Source: Burkholderia gladioli (GTDB taxonomy: Bacteria; Pseudomonadota; Gammaproteobacteria; Burkholderiales; Burkholderiaceae). Taken from it: 64,000 nucleotides of DNA. Within the stretch, counting starts at the first letter, position 1; the number at the start of each line of letters is the position of its first letter. The DNA is taken from contig NZ_CP009321.1 of the NCBI RefSeq assembly GCF_000959725.1, positions 1 to 64,000 of the forward strand, given 5' to 3'. The notes below the pieces were generated by a model, which did no database searches, had not been told where the DNA came from, and was given only the letters and a program-made list of their open reading frames with translations. The translations under genes and the position numbers were made by a program. Positions 24,957-32,596 of this stretch are shown here, one piece after another.

Positions 24957-25108
24957 TGCTGGTCCTCGACGTTAGCCTTGGGGGCGCGCAAACCCCGGAC
25001 GAAGTATTGCGCGGCGATGGCGGTCGCGCCCATCGCCAGCCAGAAGTACGGGGACGCCAGCTTGTGGATCAGTTCCCCGTTTCGGATCCATTCGATAAGT
25101 TCCAGCAC
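24953..25108 (-). CDS. 51-aa membrane-anchored small protein
   Basis: GTG 25108 has an excellent SD (AAGGAGAAGAAT before it). The product begins VLELIEWIRNGELIHKLASP and has one hydrophobic segment (YFWLAMGATAIAAQYFV) followed by a basic then acidic tail. Its stop overlaps the next gene by ATGA. Codon use is GC-biased at third positions like its neighbours. Function unknown; probably co-expressed with its membrane neighbour. Confidence 0.6.
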   Translation of the reverse strand: MLELIEWIRNGELIHKLASPYFWLAMGATAIAAQYFVRGLRAPKANVEDQQ

Positions 25109-25225
25109 ATTCTTCTCCTTTTTATCCGGCGCAGGACGCTAAGCGCGTCGTGAACACCGACCTCGTACTGCCATTTTCGCAGGTTTGCAGGGAAAGCAAA
25201 TTGGGATCCGGCTAGCCGGTTCGAA

Positions 25226-25570
25226 TCATGTCCATGCGCCGAGTTGGTCGCTGAGCCCGTCGTCGAAGGCCGGTCGGTCCTCGCTACCGTCGCCCACGCT
25301 GAGCACGCGGAATTCATCTGAGTCGACCTTGCCGGCGGTACGTATTGGCCCGTCGTGCCGAGGCATGGGGGAAGCTACGGCGGCGGCGGCCGCCACCGCC
25401 GGGCGCGCGGAGGCGACTTGGTGGATCAGTTCCTTCCGTAGCGCCGACTCCGCCAGTGCTTTGAGCACCGCGGCTCGGCGGCGCGCCGAGGAGCACGAGC
25501 TCAACCGCTCGAACAGCAGCGGCGAGACGAGCTCGTTGATCGTGATGGTCATCTCGATCTTGTCGCTCAT
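25226..25570 (-). CDS. parR: ParR/StbB-like centromere-binding partner of ParM
   Basis: 114-aa protein encoded 9 bases after the ParM-type gene, the standard position for the DNA adaptor of actin-like partition systems. The N-terminal region (MTITINELVSPLLFERLSSC, then RRRAAVLKALAESALRKEL) looks like a short beta strand plus helices of the ribbon-helix-helix type. The C-terminus is acidic and disordered-looking and would be the ParM-contacting tail. I infer that it binds the three repeats at 26672-26775. Family membership rests mainly on context. Confidence 0.65.
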   Translation of the reverse strand: MSDKIEMTITINELVSPLLFERLSSCSSARRRAAVLKALAESALRKELIHQVASARPAVAAAAAVASPMPRHDGPIRTAGKVDSDEFRVLSVGDGSEDRPAFDDGLSDQLGAWT

Positions 25571-25579
25571 GCCGGCTCC

Positions 25580-26590
25580 TTAGCGCCGCTCGCGCGAGGC
25601 ACTGGACTCTCCTACCAGCAAGAAGCCTCGGACATTGGCAAGGCAAGGCGCGTCGATCACCTCGATCACGACGCGCGGGAACGCTCGTCTGATGACGGTG
25701 GCGTAGAGCGCGGCGCCGCCGCCCGACAGGATGATCGACCTGACATTCGGTAGTCGGCCAACGTTGTTTTGCATTTCCTTCACGACGCCCGAGATCAGCG
25801 GTTGCGCCATTTCAAGATAGGGCGCGAGGTCAATTTGCGAGCCATAGAAGAAGAACGGGGTCTGCTCTCGCAGCGCTTTGTCGATGCGTTCGATGTCCTC
25901 CACCTCGTCGCTTTGATCTCGTGCGATCAATGCGGCAATCCGCTGATAGATCTGAGATGCCCCGCCGGGCATGCCGCCGCTGCGCTTATCGTCCATCGCG
26001 AAGCCGTTCGCATAGACCCAGTCGGTGGTGAAATATCCGACATCAACGACCAGGTGTTCGACGTCGCGACCAAACCCGCCTTGGCGGTTGCTCGATGCGA
26101 GAACCAGAGACCCGAGCGGTTGGGGGATCACCATCACCTTATCGATCGTCACTCGGCCGACGCCGAAGTCCAGTTGGCCGGTAAAACGCTCCTTGAGTTC
26201 GGCCGCGTATTTCTTCATGTTGTGGACGGGCAGGCCGAGCACAAGGCGCTCGATGTGATCGACGCCGGCAAAGTGAACGGCCCCGAACAGCAGTGCTGCA
26301 TAATTGGCCGAGAGGACATAGTCGTCCGCGAGGGCGCGGCCGGTATTGCCGTACGCGGCGGTGAGAGAAACGTCCGGGCCGACCTCATATTCCACCTGGT
26401 CAACCACGATCCTCGCGACCTTGCGGGCCGTGAGGACGCTTTCGCCGTAGCCAGCGATCGAACGACTCGCCGCGAGCGGCGCGAGCGATGGGAACATGCC
26501 GGACGCGACGGCGTTGTTTGCGGCACGGTGCGCGTATTTCGTGTTGCCGTAGCCAACATCGATAGCAAAGACTGCGGTTTTCAAGGGCAA
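25580..26590 (-). CDS. parM: ParM/StbA-family actin-like plasmid segregation ATPase
   Basis: 336 aa. Actin-fold phosphate-1 motif FAIDVGYGNTKYAHR at the N-terminus, a second phosphate loop (LVVDVGYFTTDWVYANG), and a C-terminal adenosine motif (SIILSGGGAALYATVI). These define a StbA/ParM-like filament-forming ATPase that pushes plasmid copies apart. It is the first gene of the operon, with three 42-bp-spaced repeats 80-185 bases upstream and a ParR-like gene directly after. I saw no frameshift or missing motif. Confidence 0.88.
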   Translation of the reverse strand: MPLKTAVFAIDVGYGNTKYAHRAANNAVASGMFPSLAPLAASRSIAGYGESVLTARKVARIVVDQVEYEVGPDVSLTAAYGNTGRALADDYVLSANYAALLFGAVHFAGVDHIERLVLGLPVHNMKKYAAELKERFTGQLDFGVGRVTIDKVMVIPQPLGSLVLASSNRQGGFGRDVEHLVVDVGYFTTDWVYANGFAMDDKRSGGMPGGASQIYQRIAALIARDQSDEVEDIERIDKALREQTPFFFYGSQIDLAPYLEMAQPLISGVVKEMQNNVGRLPNVRSIILSGGGAALYATVIRRAFPRVVIEVIDAPCLANVRGFLLVGESSASRERR

Positions 26591-26671
26591 CTCCTTCGGT
26601 CAGTAGTTTGGAATGGATGCACAAACTCGAACCCCAACCGGGGTTCCGACGCAGCTGCGGACGCAAGTCCG

Positions 26672-26775
26672 GGATAAAGTCGGACATTGCGAATGCGCCG
26701 CAACTGAGGTCGGATATAAAGTCGGAGATTGCGGGTGGTGATCCCTAAATCCCCCGGATAAAGTCCGAGATTGCG
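26672..26775. repeat. Three 42-bp-period direct repeats (parC-like centromere)
   Basis: Copies at 26672-26691, 26712-26733 and 26756-26775 share GGATAAAGTCSGAGATTGCG (second copy has two extra bases, first has ACATTGCG). The AAAGTC cores start at 26676, 26718 and 26760, exactly 42 bp or four helical turns apart. Position upstream of parM supports a ParR-binding centromere that also autoregulates the operon. Confidence 0.75.
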
Positions 26776-26869
26776 TGATTCAGTCTATCGAGCGCGCTGC
26801 TAAGTCAAGTTTTGGAAAGCGGCGCACTTCCCGTCAGCTTTCGCGCGATAACGGATGACAATTCGACCT

Positions 26870-27000
26870 ATTCTTGGCATTACCTACCGCGTCATCGACG
26901 CATCGAACCCGAGCGCCACGCGCTCACACCCCTCCCTCGGGCCCGTTTTGGGCCTCCAACTCAGTGCAATGTCCGGGCCGCACATTGAAGCGGCCTTTTT
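26870..27000 (+). promoter_or_regulatory. Orphan leader with GACGCATCGA box (copy B) ending in a terminator
   Basis: The box is at 26897-26906 after a CTACCGCGTCATC stretch. Hairpins GAGCGCcacGCGCTC and GGGCC-type follow, then an intrinsic terminator GGCCGC/GCGGCC plus five T at 26976-27000. No gene follows within 1 kb, so this may give a short RNA of about 100 nt, or be a decayed leader. Confidence 0.45.
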
Positions 27001-27022
27001 CTGAAGTAAATCAAATACACAG

Positions 27023-27131
27023 TGGTCCACCTTGAGGACCCCTGGACAGTGCGATATCCATACGATTGGCGGCGGTTTGCCGCAATGGGGCGCAATGAGG
27101 ACATGTGGACACCGGACACCGGACAGTCCAC
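27023..27131. repeat. Cluster of GGAC/GTCC motifs
   Basis: GGTCC/GGACC face each other near 27024-27041. Farther on, a tandem CACCGGA repeat is bracketed by GTGGAC and GTCCAC (about 27105-27131). The density of GGAC/GTCC is unusual. It could be a protein-binding or recombination site next to the integrase. Confidence 0.35.
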
Positions 27132-27239
27132 GCGGCCTCGATTGCGTCTGCACACGCCCTTTCAGCGAACGAGCTGGGTGCGTTCAGGAAGCCCGATACA
27201 CCGCGGCCGACATGAACGTGCTTGGGGGCGGGGGAAGCC

Positions 27240-28044
27240 ATGCGAACCGGAGAAACCGGTGTCGCGATTCCCTGATTGGAAGAACGAACGGTAGGCGCAG
27301 CCGTAACCAAAATGCGCATCAGGAATTGCCCGGCACTTAGCCCGGCGTCGGCAACCACCAGGTTAGTCGACGCCGAGACGCGAGAGCGTCAGGCTGGCAG
27401 GGTAGCCACGAAGCTGACCTGAGCGGAGTCAATCCGCGCAGCGCGTCCGACAAGCGGGCGTGAAATGGTCGGCAGCGGTTTGCGCGGAGCGCGGACTGCG
27501 TCGGCCATGGCAGCAGGATGGACGGTCGGATTGCATGCTCTTCCCATGCAGCGGGCTGATCGGATGGAATCGCTAAAGGAAAGGAAGCAGCAGGACCGCG
27601 CCGGCGGATACCGGCGGAGTGCATCGCGCAGGCGATGGCGACAGAGGGAAACGATGGCGCGCCAGGTAGGGGCGCGCAGCGAAAGGAAAAGGTAGCCGTC
27701 TATGGGGGCGCGGCGGGGTGGCCACTGTGATTCGCGCCAACCGACGAGGGCAACGCCCAGGCGGAGCGTAGTCGGTCGCTGGTCACCGAGTGGCCATTGG
27801 GGCTTCTGCGGCCTGACAACGGTGGCTGCACGCGGCCCCGTTCTTGACGGCCAGGCCTCGAACAGTAGGATGATTCGCGAAGGGAAACCGGATCGGCATT
27901 GTCTTGCCGGGCCGATGCTACCGCGGAGCGCGATTGTCGGGCGGCCATCGCCGTTGGATGCGGTGGCCGCGCGCGTCGTTAGTTATGGGAAGCGGCGGGC
28001 GTGATCCGCCGGGTGTGAGCGGCGTCAGCCGCAGGAGTAAGTGT
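27240..28044 (+). ncRNA. Candidate large structured non-coding RNA upstream of the integrase
   Basis: About 800 bases with no convincing gene but many nested inverted repeats, with purine-rich loops on the plus strand. Helices seen: GGCGTCG 27344-27350 with CGACGCC 27368-27374; GACGC-GAGA-GCGTC 27377-27390 (GNRA loop); CGCCGG/CCGGCG 27599-27616; GCGCGCC/GGCGCGC 27657-27677; and a three-way-like domain closed by TGGCCAC 27719-27725 with GTGGCCA 27790-27796, enclosing ACCGAC/GTCGGT and GGGC-AAC-GCCC. A GCGGC-GTCA-GCCGC hairpin ends directly at the integrase SD. It could instead be a DNA recombination site or an mRNA leader. Confidence 0.4.
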
Positions 28045-29199
28045 ATGGCTGCGATCCTCAACGTTCGGGCTATCGTGGGCCGCTATCGACTGTCGCCCGA
28101 ATTGCGCGACGCGCTCCTGGTGCTATTTAGCGAGCACGTCGCCGAGATTCACAGCACGACGCGGATTAGTATGCGTGCATTGTCGATCAAGACCCAGGAG
28201 TATCGGGCGATGGCGATCTGCAAGGCATTCGTTGAGTTGCGCGAAGGCGGGTTTGCGTTGCAGACGCCCTGGTCGCTGAAGGCGAAGCATATCAAGTACC
28301 TCGTTGAGCGCTGGGTTGAAGACAAGCAGTCTGGTGGCACGATCGAGAACAAGCTCACCTACATGCGCGCGCTCGCGCAATGGATGGGGAAGGCAAATCT
28401 CGTCGGCACGCTGGCGGATTACGTGGATCGCCGCGGGGCGGGCCTCGAACGAAACTACGTGGCGACTGAGGACAAGTCGTGGGTGGCGAACGGTGTGGAT
28501 GCCGGCGCCAAGATTGAAGAGATCTCGCGGACTTGTCCGTATACGGCGGTGCAGCTTAAGCTGCAGGCGGCGTTCGGGTTGCGCATCGAGGAGAGCTTCA
28601 TGCTGCGTCCGCTCGAAGCGGTGCGCGACTCGCGGACGCTCGACGTGACGCGCGGAACGAAGGGTGGACGGCCGCGGCAGGTGCCGATAGAGCGGAAGAT
28701 CGCGATCCTGGAAGAAGCAGCGCGGCTGAGCAACGGTGTCACAGGATCAACCATTCCAGCCGGCCGGACGCTGAAGCAGTGGCGCGACTGGTACTACTAC
28801 GTGCTAGCCAAGCATGGTGTGACAAAAAACGGCATCGGAGTGACGAGCCACGGGCTGCGTCATGAATATCTGCAGAGGCTTTACGAGGAAGTCGCCGAGG
28901 TGCCGGCGCCGATTAAGGGCTCTGCGGCACGGCCCGATCCAGCTGCGCACGCGGAGGCAAAGCGGCGGGTTGTCGTGGCGGCCGGTCATAGTCGGCCATC
29001 GAAGGCGAACGCATACTTGTCGACTTTCGCGCGGCAGGCCGAGCTGAAGAAGGCGCTGCCGACCGTTGGCGAGACGAAGGCCGCGCTCGAGGCGGCCGGG
29101 GGCAACAAGAGCCACGCTGCGGCGGCGCTTGGCATTTCGAGGCAAGCGCTGTATCGGTTGCTGGGATCGGCTTCATCACGCGGCAGTTCGGCCACTTGA
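28045..29199 (+). CDS. Tyrosine recombinase/integrase with C-terminal Fis-like helix-turn-helix
   Basis: 384 aa from ATG 28045 with GCAGGAG 8 bases upstream. Catalytic residues can be placed: Arg180 (FGLRIEES), His269 and Arg272 (SHGLRHEY), His315 (AAGHSRPS) and Tyr324 (KANAYLSTF). An N-terminal core-binding domain (KHIKYLVERWVEDKQ) precedes the catalytic domain. The last 35 residues (AALEAAGGNKSHAAAALGIS) look like a Fis-type HTH, which is unusual for integrases. It would catalyse site-specific recombination, perhaps multimer resolution, element integration or pilus-gene switching. No att site was identified. It stands alone after the long structured region. Confidence 0.85.
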   Translation: MAAILNVRAIVGRYRLSPELRDALLVLFSEHVAEIHSTTRISMRALSIKTQEYRAMAICKAFVELREGGFALQTPWSLKAKHIKYLVERWVEDKQSGGTIENKLTYMRALAQWMGKANLVGTLADYVDRRGAGLERNYVATEDKSWVANGVDAGAKIEEISRTCPYTAVQLKLQAAFGLRIEESFMLRPLEAVRDSRTLDVTRGTKGGRPRQVPIERKIAILEEAARLSNGVTGSTIPAGRTLKQWRDWYYYVLAKHGVTKNGIGVTSHGLRHEYLQRLYEEVAEVPAPIKGSAARPDPAAHAEAKRRVVVAAGHSRPSKANAYLSTFARQAELKKALPTVGETKAALEAAGGNKSHAAAALGISRQALYRLLGSASSRGSSAT

Positions 29200-29308
29200 T
29201 CTGCTGTTAAGGCGTCGTTGGGACAGGTTATAGCCGGGTAGTCTGCAGAAAAGGGCCGGCACTCCGGACTGTGTTCTGCGTGCGAGGCGACGCGTCGGCC
29301 AGATCGAT

Positions 29309-29686
29309 CTACGATGGGTCGAAGGCGAGCGGCATCACGGCGTAGTTCTCTCTGCGCGAGAACGGTTCGGCGGGGTGAGACAGCTCCCATGCGTGGTTAG
29401 CCTCGGACCAGGCTTGCCATTCCTCGTCCGGGGCATCGACCCGAGGCGGATCGCGGCGGGCGTCTTCGTGATCGCGGCATCGTTGTGCGAAGCTTTCGGC
29501 GGCTTCCCTGGTCGCGAACGCGCGGACCGGGTCGCTCCCTTCGTACATCGTGACGGCCTGGACAACAAAGATCACTTGATTCGGCTCCTCGTCGTTCGCC
29601 GCTGGAACTTGCGGAGGCCTCCGAGCGGCGCCCAAGCTTCCCTCTGGCGCGTTTTCTCCCGCGTGCGTGCTATCAATGCTGGTCAT
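29309..29686 (-). CDS. Hypothetical soluble protein (125 aa)
   Basis: Acidic protein with a short beta-like core (NQVIFVVQAVTMYEGSDPVR, then AFATREAAESFAQRC) resembling small plasmid proteins that carry a strand-strand-helix unit. The C-terminal half is rich in Trp, Asp and Pro. ATG 29686 overlaps the stop of the HNH-like gene by 4 bases, so it is the last gene of a three-gene minus-strand unit 30478-29309. Function unknown. It converges with the integrase across about 110 gene-free bases. Confidence 0.55.
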   Translation of the reverse strand: MTSIDSTHAGENAPEGSLGAARRPPQVPAANDEEPNQVIFVVQAVTMYEGSDPVRAFATREAAESFAQRCRDHEDARRDPPRVDAPDEEWQAWSEANHAWELSHPAEPFSRRENYAVMPLAFDPS

Positions 29687-30129
29687 TCTGCTCCGTCCGT
29701 GGCGTCGACGTCGAACAAGTCGCCGATCGCCCAGCGTGAGCGGCGCGTCGCCGCAGCGTTCACACGGCGGCGCTCGGCGTCATGGGCAAGACGACATCGC
29801 TGGCAGAGCGCCTTGAGTTGGTCGTCGGAAACGTTCTCACGCACGGTGTCGAGACGCACAATGGCGAGGACGACTCTGGTCCACTTGCAACCGCAGTATT
29901 CTGACGCTTTGCAGTAGCCGAGCAGACGGCCGTCCTCGGCCGCGAAAACCTCGCCGTCGCCCTCGAAACGCTGGAACGTGCCTGCGTCCTTTTCGATGCC
30001 GCGCACGATGGCGTCGCCGTTTGCCACGTGGCATTGCTCGCAGCGGTTGTCGGCCCTCTCCAGGATGCGTGAGCGCGTCGCGGGCGGTGGTGAAGAGGCG
30101 TGCCGGCGGTCCTCAGGTCGGGTTGCCAT
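29683..30129 (-). CDS. Degenerate HNH-endonuclease-like zinc protein
   Basis: 148 aa. RCEQCHVANGDAIV supplies the first Cys pair and KALCQRCRLAHDAERR the second, with VVLAIVRLDTVRENVSDDQL between. This is the layout of HNH nucleases of the VVLTIAHLDH...LCQRCHL type, but the catalytic His pair is replaced here (VRLDT in place of AHLDH, and CRL in place of CHL). Zinc binding is probably kept while nuclease activity is probably lost. It could act as a DNA-binding remnant or immunity-type protein. It overlaps both neighbours by a few bases. Confidence 0.6.
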   Translation of the reverse strand: MATRPEDRRHASSPPPATRSRILERADNRCEQCHVANGDAIVRGIEKDAGTFQRFEGDGEVFAAEDGRLLGYCKASEYCGCKWTRVVLAIVRLDTVRENVSDDQLKALCQRCRLAHDAERRRVNAAATRRSRWAIGDLFDVDATDGAE

Positions 30130-30478
30130 CGGTTCCTCGCTCTAGCCGGCAGGTGCGGGCGGTTCCCAGGCCTTCAGACGCGTCCGCGAGTCCAGCAATG
30201 GTGAAGTCTCCGGTGGAATTCGGGGACGTCGTCGCGACTGACTGGGGCCGTGATCGCTCGTGGCCTACGGCGTGCGCCAGGTGCCGTGCATACGTGGCGA
30301 CAGCACGCCAGTAAGCCGCCATCGGCCCCTTCCGACGCGCCCACGCGACTTCGGCTTCGTCATTCGCTTGGCTGCGTAGCTCTCGAAGCACTGAAACGAT
30401 CGCACGACGAGATTCGATTGGAAGGTCGAGAAGGTCGCGAGCCGCGGTGAGCTTCAATAGCGGATTGATATATCCCAT
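30113..30478 (-). CDS. Hypothetical protein (121 aa)
   Basis: I prefer ATG 30478 (MGYINPLLKLTAARDLLDLP), which has AAAGGAC upstream, over the longer frame starting 63 bases earlier. The first 80 residues are helical with RRAIVSVLRELRSQANDEAE and an AYWRAVATYARHLAHAV helix. The C-terminal 40 residues are low complexity. It overlaps the HNH-like gene by 17 bases. No recognised domain. Confidence 0.55.
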   Translation of the reverse strand: MGYINPLLKLTAARDLLDLPIESRRAIVSVLRELRSQANDEAEVAWARRKGPMAAYWRAVATYARHLAHAVGHERSRPQSVATTSPNSTGDFTIAGLADASEGLGTARTCRLERGTDGNPT

Positions 30479-30546
30479 CTGGTCCTTTCCCTTTGGTTGA
30501 TCCACGTGTGCTCGGCGCCACACAGAGGTCGGCGAGCCCATCAGGA

Positions 30547-30863
30547 CTAGGGTAGCTTCAACCGGCGGAAGTCAAGCGTGGACGGTCGAGTACGTGGCGA
30601 TAGGTTGTGAAAGCAGCAGATCTCCACCAAGTCTCGGGCCAGCGACGGGATCTGCGTGGGGGAGCCGCAAAGCCGTTGGATCCCGATCGGCAGCGGTCCA
30701 AGGGGATGCGGGATGAGGCCTGGAATGGAGCGGGAAATAGAGGCTGTAACGGGGATATCGAGTGCGGTGGGCCCGGTAAGATGGGCTTGTCTCTCAGGTT
30801 CTGGCGCCGGCCCTCGGATTGCGCTAGAACTCTCGTTTAGCCGGCGCAAGCCGGCTTTTTTTT
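30547..30863 (+). other. Gene-poor spacer with strong plus-strand terminator; possible short RNA
   Basis: No convincing gene. A terminator AGCCGGC-GCAA-GCCGGCT plus eight T lies at 30839-30863. Upstream, GCAGATC at 30616-30622 can pair with GATCTGC at 30649-30655, and GCCG/CGGC arms surround a GGATCCCGATC stretch. A weak 77-codon frame (30607-30840) ends at the terminator. Either a small RNA or a decayed gene could explain an otherwise orphan terminator. Confidence 0.35.
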
Positions 30864-30997
30864 CGCGCCGCAACGATCGATGCCGCCACGTGCCCGGGCG
30901 GTGTATCACGCTCCCGCGTGTTCGATTGGCCGTGGCTTTTCATACGGGCGTCCGCGCCCTGTTTCGGGTTCACCCGGGGCTGGTGTTGGCAGCCGCT

Positions 30998-31279
30998 TTA
31001 CTTGGATTCCACGGTGTCTGGATCTCGCGGGAAGGGGATGGCATCGACGACGTATAGCAGCCCCACCAGGGCAGCGACGACAGAGACTATCATCGGGTAG
31101 GGCAGTATGCCCGGCTTGATCCAGGCTGCCGGCAAGGGGCAGGCCTCCAAACTCCCGCGTGGCAACGACCGCGCGAAGCATCCCAACATCCAAGCCCACA
31201 GTCCCGCAGAGAAACCGAGCAGGAGAAATCCGAACAGGCGACTAGCGATATTCTTTTTCAATTTGGTCCCCGGTTTCAT
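30998..31279 (-). CDS. Small membrane protein (93 aa)
   Basis: Basic N-terminus (MKPGTKLKKNIASRLFGF), then two predicted membrane helices: FLLLGFSAGLWAWMLGCFA and MIVSVVAALVGLLYVVDAI, joined by a short loop with Cys and Pro residues. Last gene of the minus-strand unit running from 34159. The start codon ATG 31279 is 67 bases past the stop of the Lar-like gene. Function unknown. Confidence 0.58.
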   Translation of the reverse strand: MKPGTKLKKNIASRLFGFLLLGFSAGLWAWMLGCFARSLPRGSLEACPLPAAWIKPGILPYPMIVSVVAALVGLLYVVDAIPFPRDPDTVESK

Positions 31280-31345
31280 TTTCCGAAAATATCCGCTGCG
31301 GCAGTGTCGGCCGCCCTTGTCCGAGTTCCACCCTTTTGCGTGCTA

Positions 31346-32017
31346 CTACCATCGATCTCGATCTGGCATGCCGTCGACTGCAATCGCGATTCGATCCTCG
31401 AAGAGAAAATCGCGATGCTCGCGTGGGGAATGGATCTTCGGGAACTGGATGTAGTCCTCGCCGTCGACTTCGATCCACTTCGCCAGCTGCACGAGCTTTC
31501 TGAATCGGCTCGCGTCTTCCAGCACCGGCGCGATAGGCCAAGTGTCGAAAGTGACGACCGTAGCATCTACGATGCGTTGCGCCAGCATCTTGAAAATAGG
31601 ACCGATCTCGTCCCAATTTCCATTGGCGCGGGAGAGCATGTCGAGGACCAATTGTGCGTCGCAAGCGCCGAGCTCCTTCTCGATCAGGCCCCGGAGCTCG
31701 TTTTCGGACACTGCCGGTCGATTCAATCGCCGGTTCCAGGTCTTTGCGCATCGGTCCTTTGCGGCAGTCTCGTCGTCGCCGACCGTTTCCCACTGAGTAG
31801 ACATGCCGCAACCGGTGCAGTAGATGCAGACGAGCGCTTCGGTCTTCGGCGCTTCGGGCGGCCGAGGCAAAACGTCGCCAATACGCGGTGGGCCGCCGAG
31901 ACGCCCGAACTGGCTGAAATCGAATCGGCGGTTGTCATCGCTGTCAATGAGTCGCTGTGATCGGCCGACAGCTGGGCGGCCGCCACAGTGCTCACAAGGG
32001 TAGAGCTGTTCGATCAT
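31346..32017 (-). CDS. Lar-like restriction-alleviation zinc-ribbon protein with C-terminal extension
   Basis: 223 aa. The N-terminal 100 residues fit the Lar pattern: PCEHCGGRPAV, then VCIYCTGCGMSTQW and an AxxxWNRR ending (CAKTWNRRLN). Lar-type proteins modulate type I restriction in the host (Rac prophage Lar). Many phage and plasmid homologues are annotated this way on the zinc ribbon alone. The remaining 120 residues are helical and unassigned (ENELRGLIEKELGACDAQLV). On a conjugative plasmid it may help establishment in restricting hosts; that role is inferred. Confidence 0.62.
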   Translation of the reverse strand: MIEQLYPCEHCGGRPAVGRSQRLIDSDDNRRFDFSQFGRLGGPPRIGDVLPRPPEAPKTEALVCIYCTGCGMSTQWETVGDDETAAKDRCAKTWNRRLNRPAVSENELRGLIEKELGACDAQLVLDMLSRANGNWDEIGPIFKMLAQRIVDATVVTFDTWPIAPVLEDASRFRKLVQLAKWIEVDGEDYIQFPKIHSPREHRDFLFEDRIAIAVDGMPDRDRW

Positions 32018-32111
32018 GTGTCGGAAGGTTGTAAGTTTCGCGTCGCCGGCATTATTGCTTTTTTTTCTCGCTGGTAATACAGAGAAAAGCGCGAGTATTC
32101 CTTCCCAATGA

Positions 32112-32543
32112 TTATCGGCCGCTTGAAATTTCAGATGCGCGTCGTTCAGCAGCCTGAAGGAGGGTCATGAGCGCGGAGCTGGAAATACCAGAGGCTCCAT
32201 TTTTTTCCGACGCGACAACGATAACGTGGCCATAATCGGTAGGAAATACCCGCCGTGCCGATTCATCCGAATCTACAACCCAGAAATGCCAGATGCGTGC
32301 GTAGTGCCACCAGGTTCCGGCACGCTCCAGCTCGGACCACGACGCTCGAGCTTCGAGTATCGCGCCGAAGCTGGTGAATACAGCGAATCTCATTCCGTTA
32401 CCGTCGGTGACGGCAATCGCGATCTGGCGGCCGGCGGAGATGGAGTCCCCCCGGTGGCACGCCATGGAGAGGGTCGGGAATCGCGGGCCCCACTGATCAG
32501 TGCGGGAGACTGCGCGTTGGAGGAACAGCGCTTTACCGTGCAT
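32112..32543 (-). CDS. Hypothetical protein (143 aa)
   Basis: I chose the internal ATG 32543 (MHGKALFLQRAVSRTDQWGP) because the extra upstream residues of the open frame look non-coding. The product contains GRQIAIAVTDGNGMRFAVFT and WHFWVVDSDESARRVFPTDY, suggesting an alpha/beta fold with several Trp. No cysteine cluster or membrane helix. It lies between the Lar-like gene and the DUF1173 gene in the same orientation. Family unknown. Confidence 0.45.
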   Translation of the reverse strand: MHGKALFLQRAVSRTDQWGPRFPTLSMACHRGDSISAGRQIAIAVTDGNGMRFAVFTSFGAILEARASWSELERAGTWWHYARIWHFWVVDSDESARRVFPTDYGHVIVVASEKNGASGISSSALMTLLQAAERRASEISSGR

Positions 32544-32596
32544 GAGAAGCGTCCTGGTTTGATAGATACGTTCATCATGCAAGGCGCGGCGACAAG

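Noticed and set aside
26591..26890. Iterons for a replication initiator
   Set aside because: The three repeats have a 42-bp period and lie upstream of parM, which fits a centromere better than 20-22-bp iterons; no Rep gene is adjacent.
27337..28004. Open frames in the integrase upstream region (27337-27624 -, 27465-27695 +, 27702-28004 +)
   Set aside because: Arg/Gly-rich, low-complexity translations without SD; the region is better explained by nested helices.
30547..30909. 120-codon minus-strand frame in the spacer
   Set aside because: Pro/Arg/Ser-rich, crosses the strong terminator, and lacks a plausible start context.
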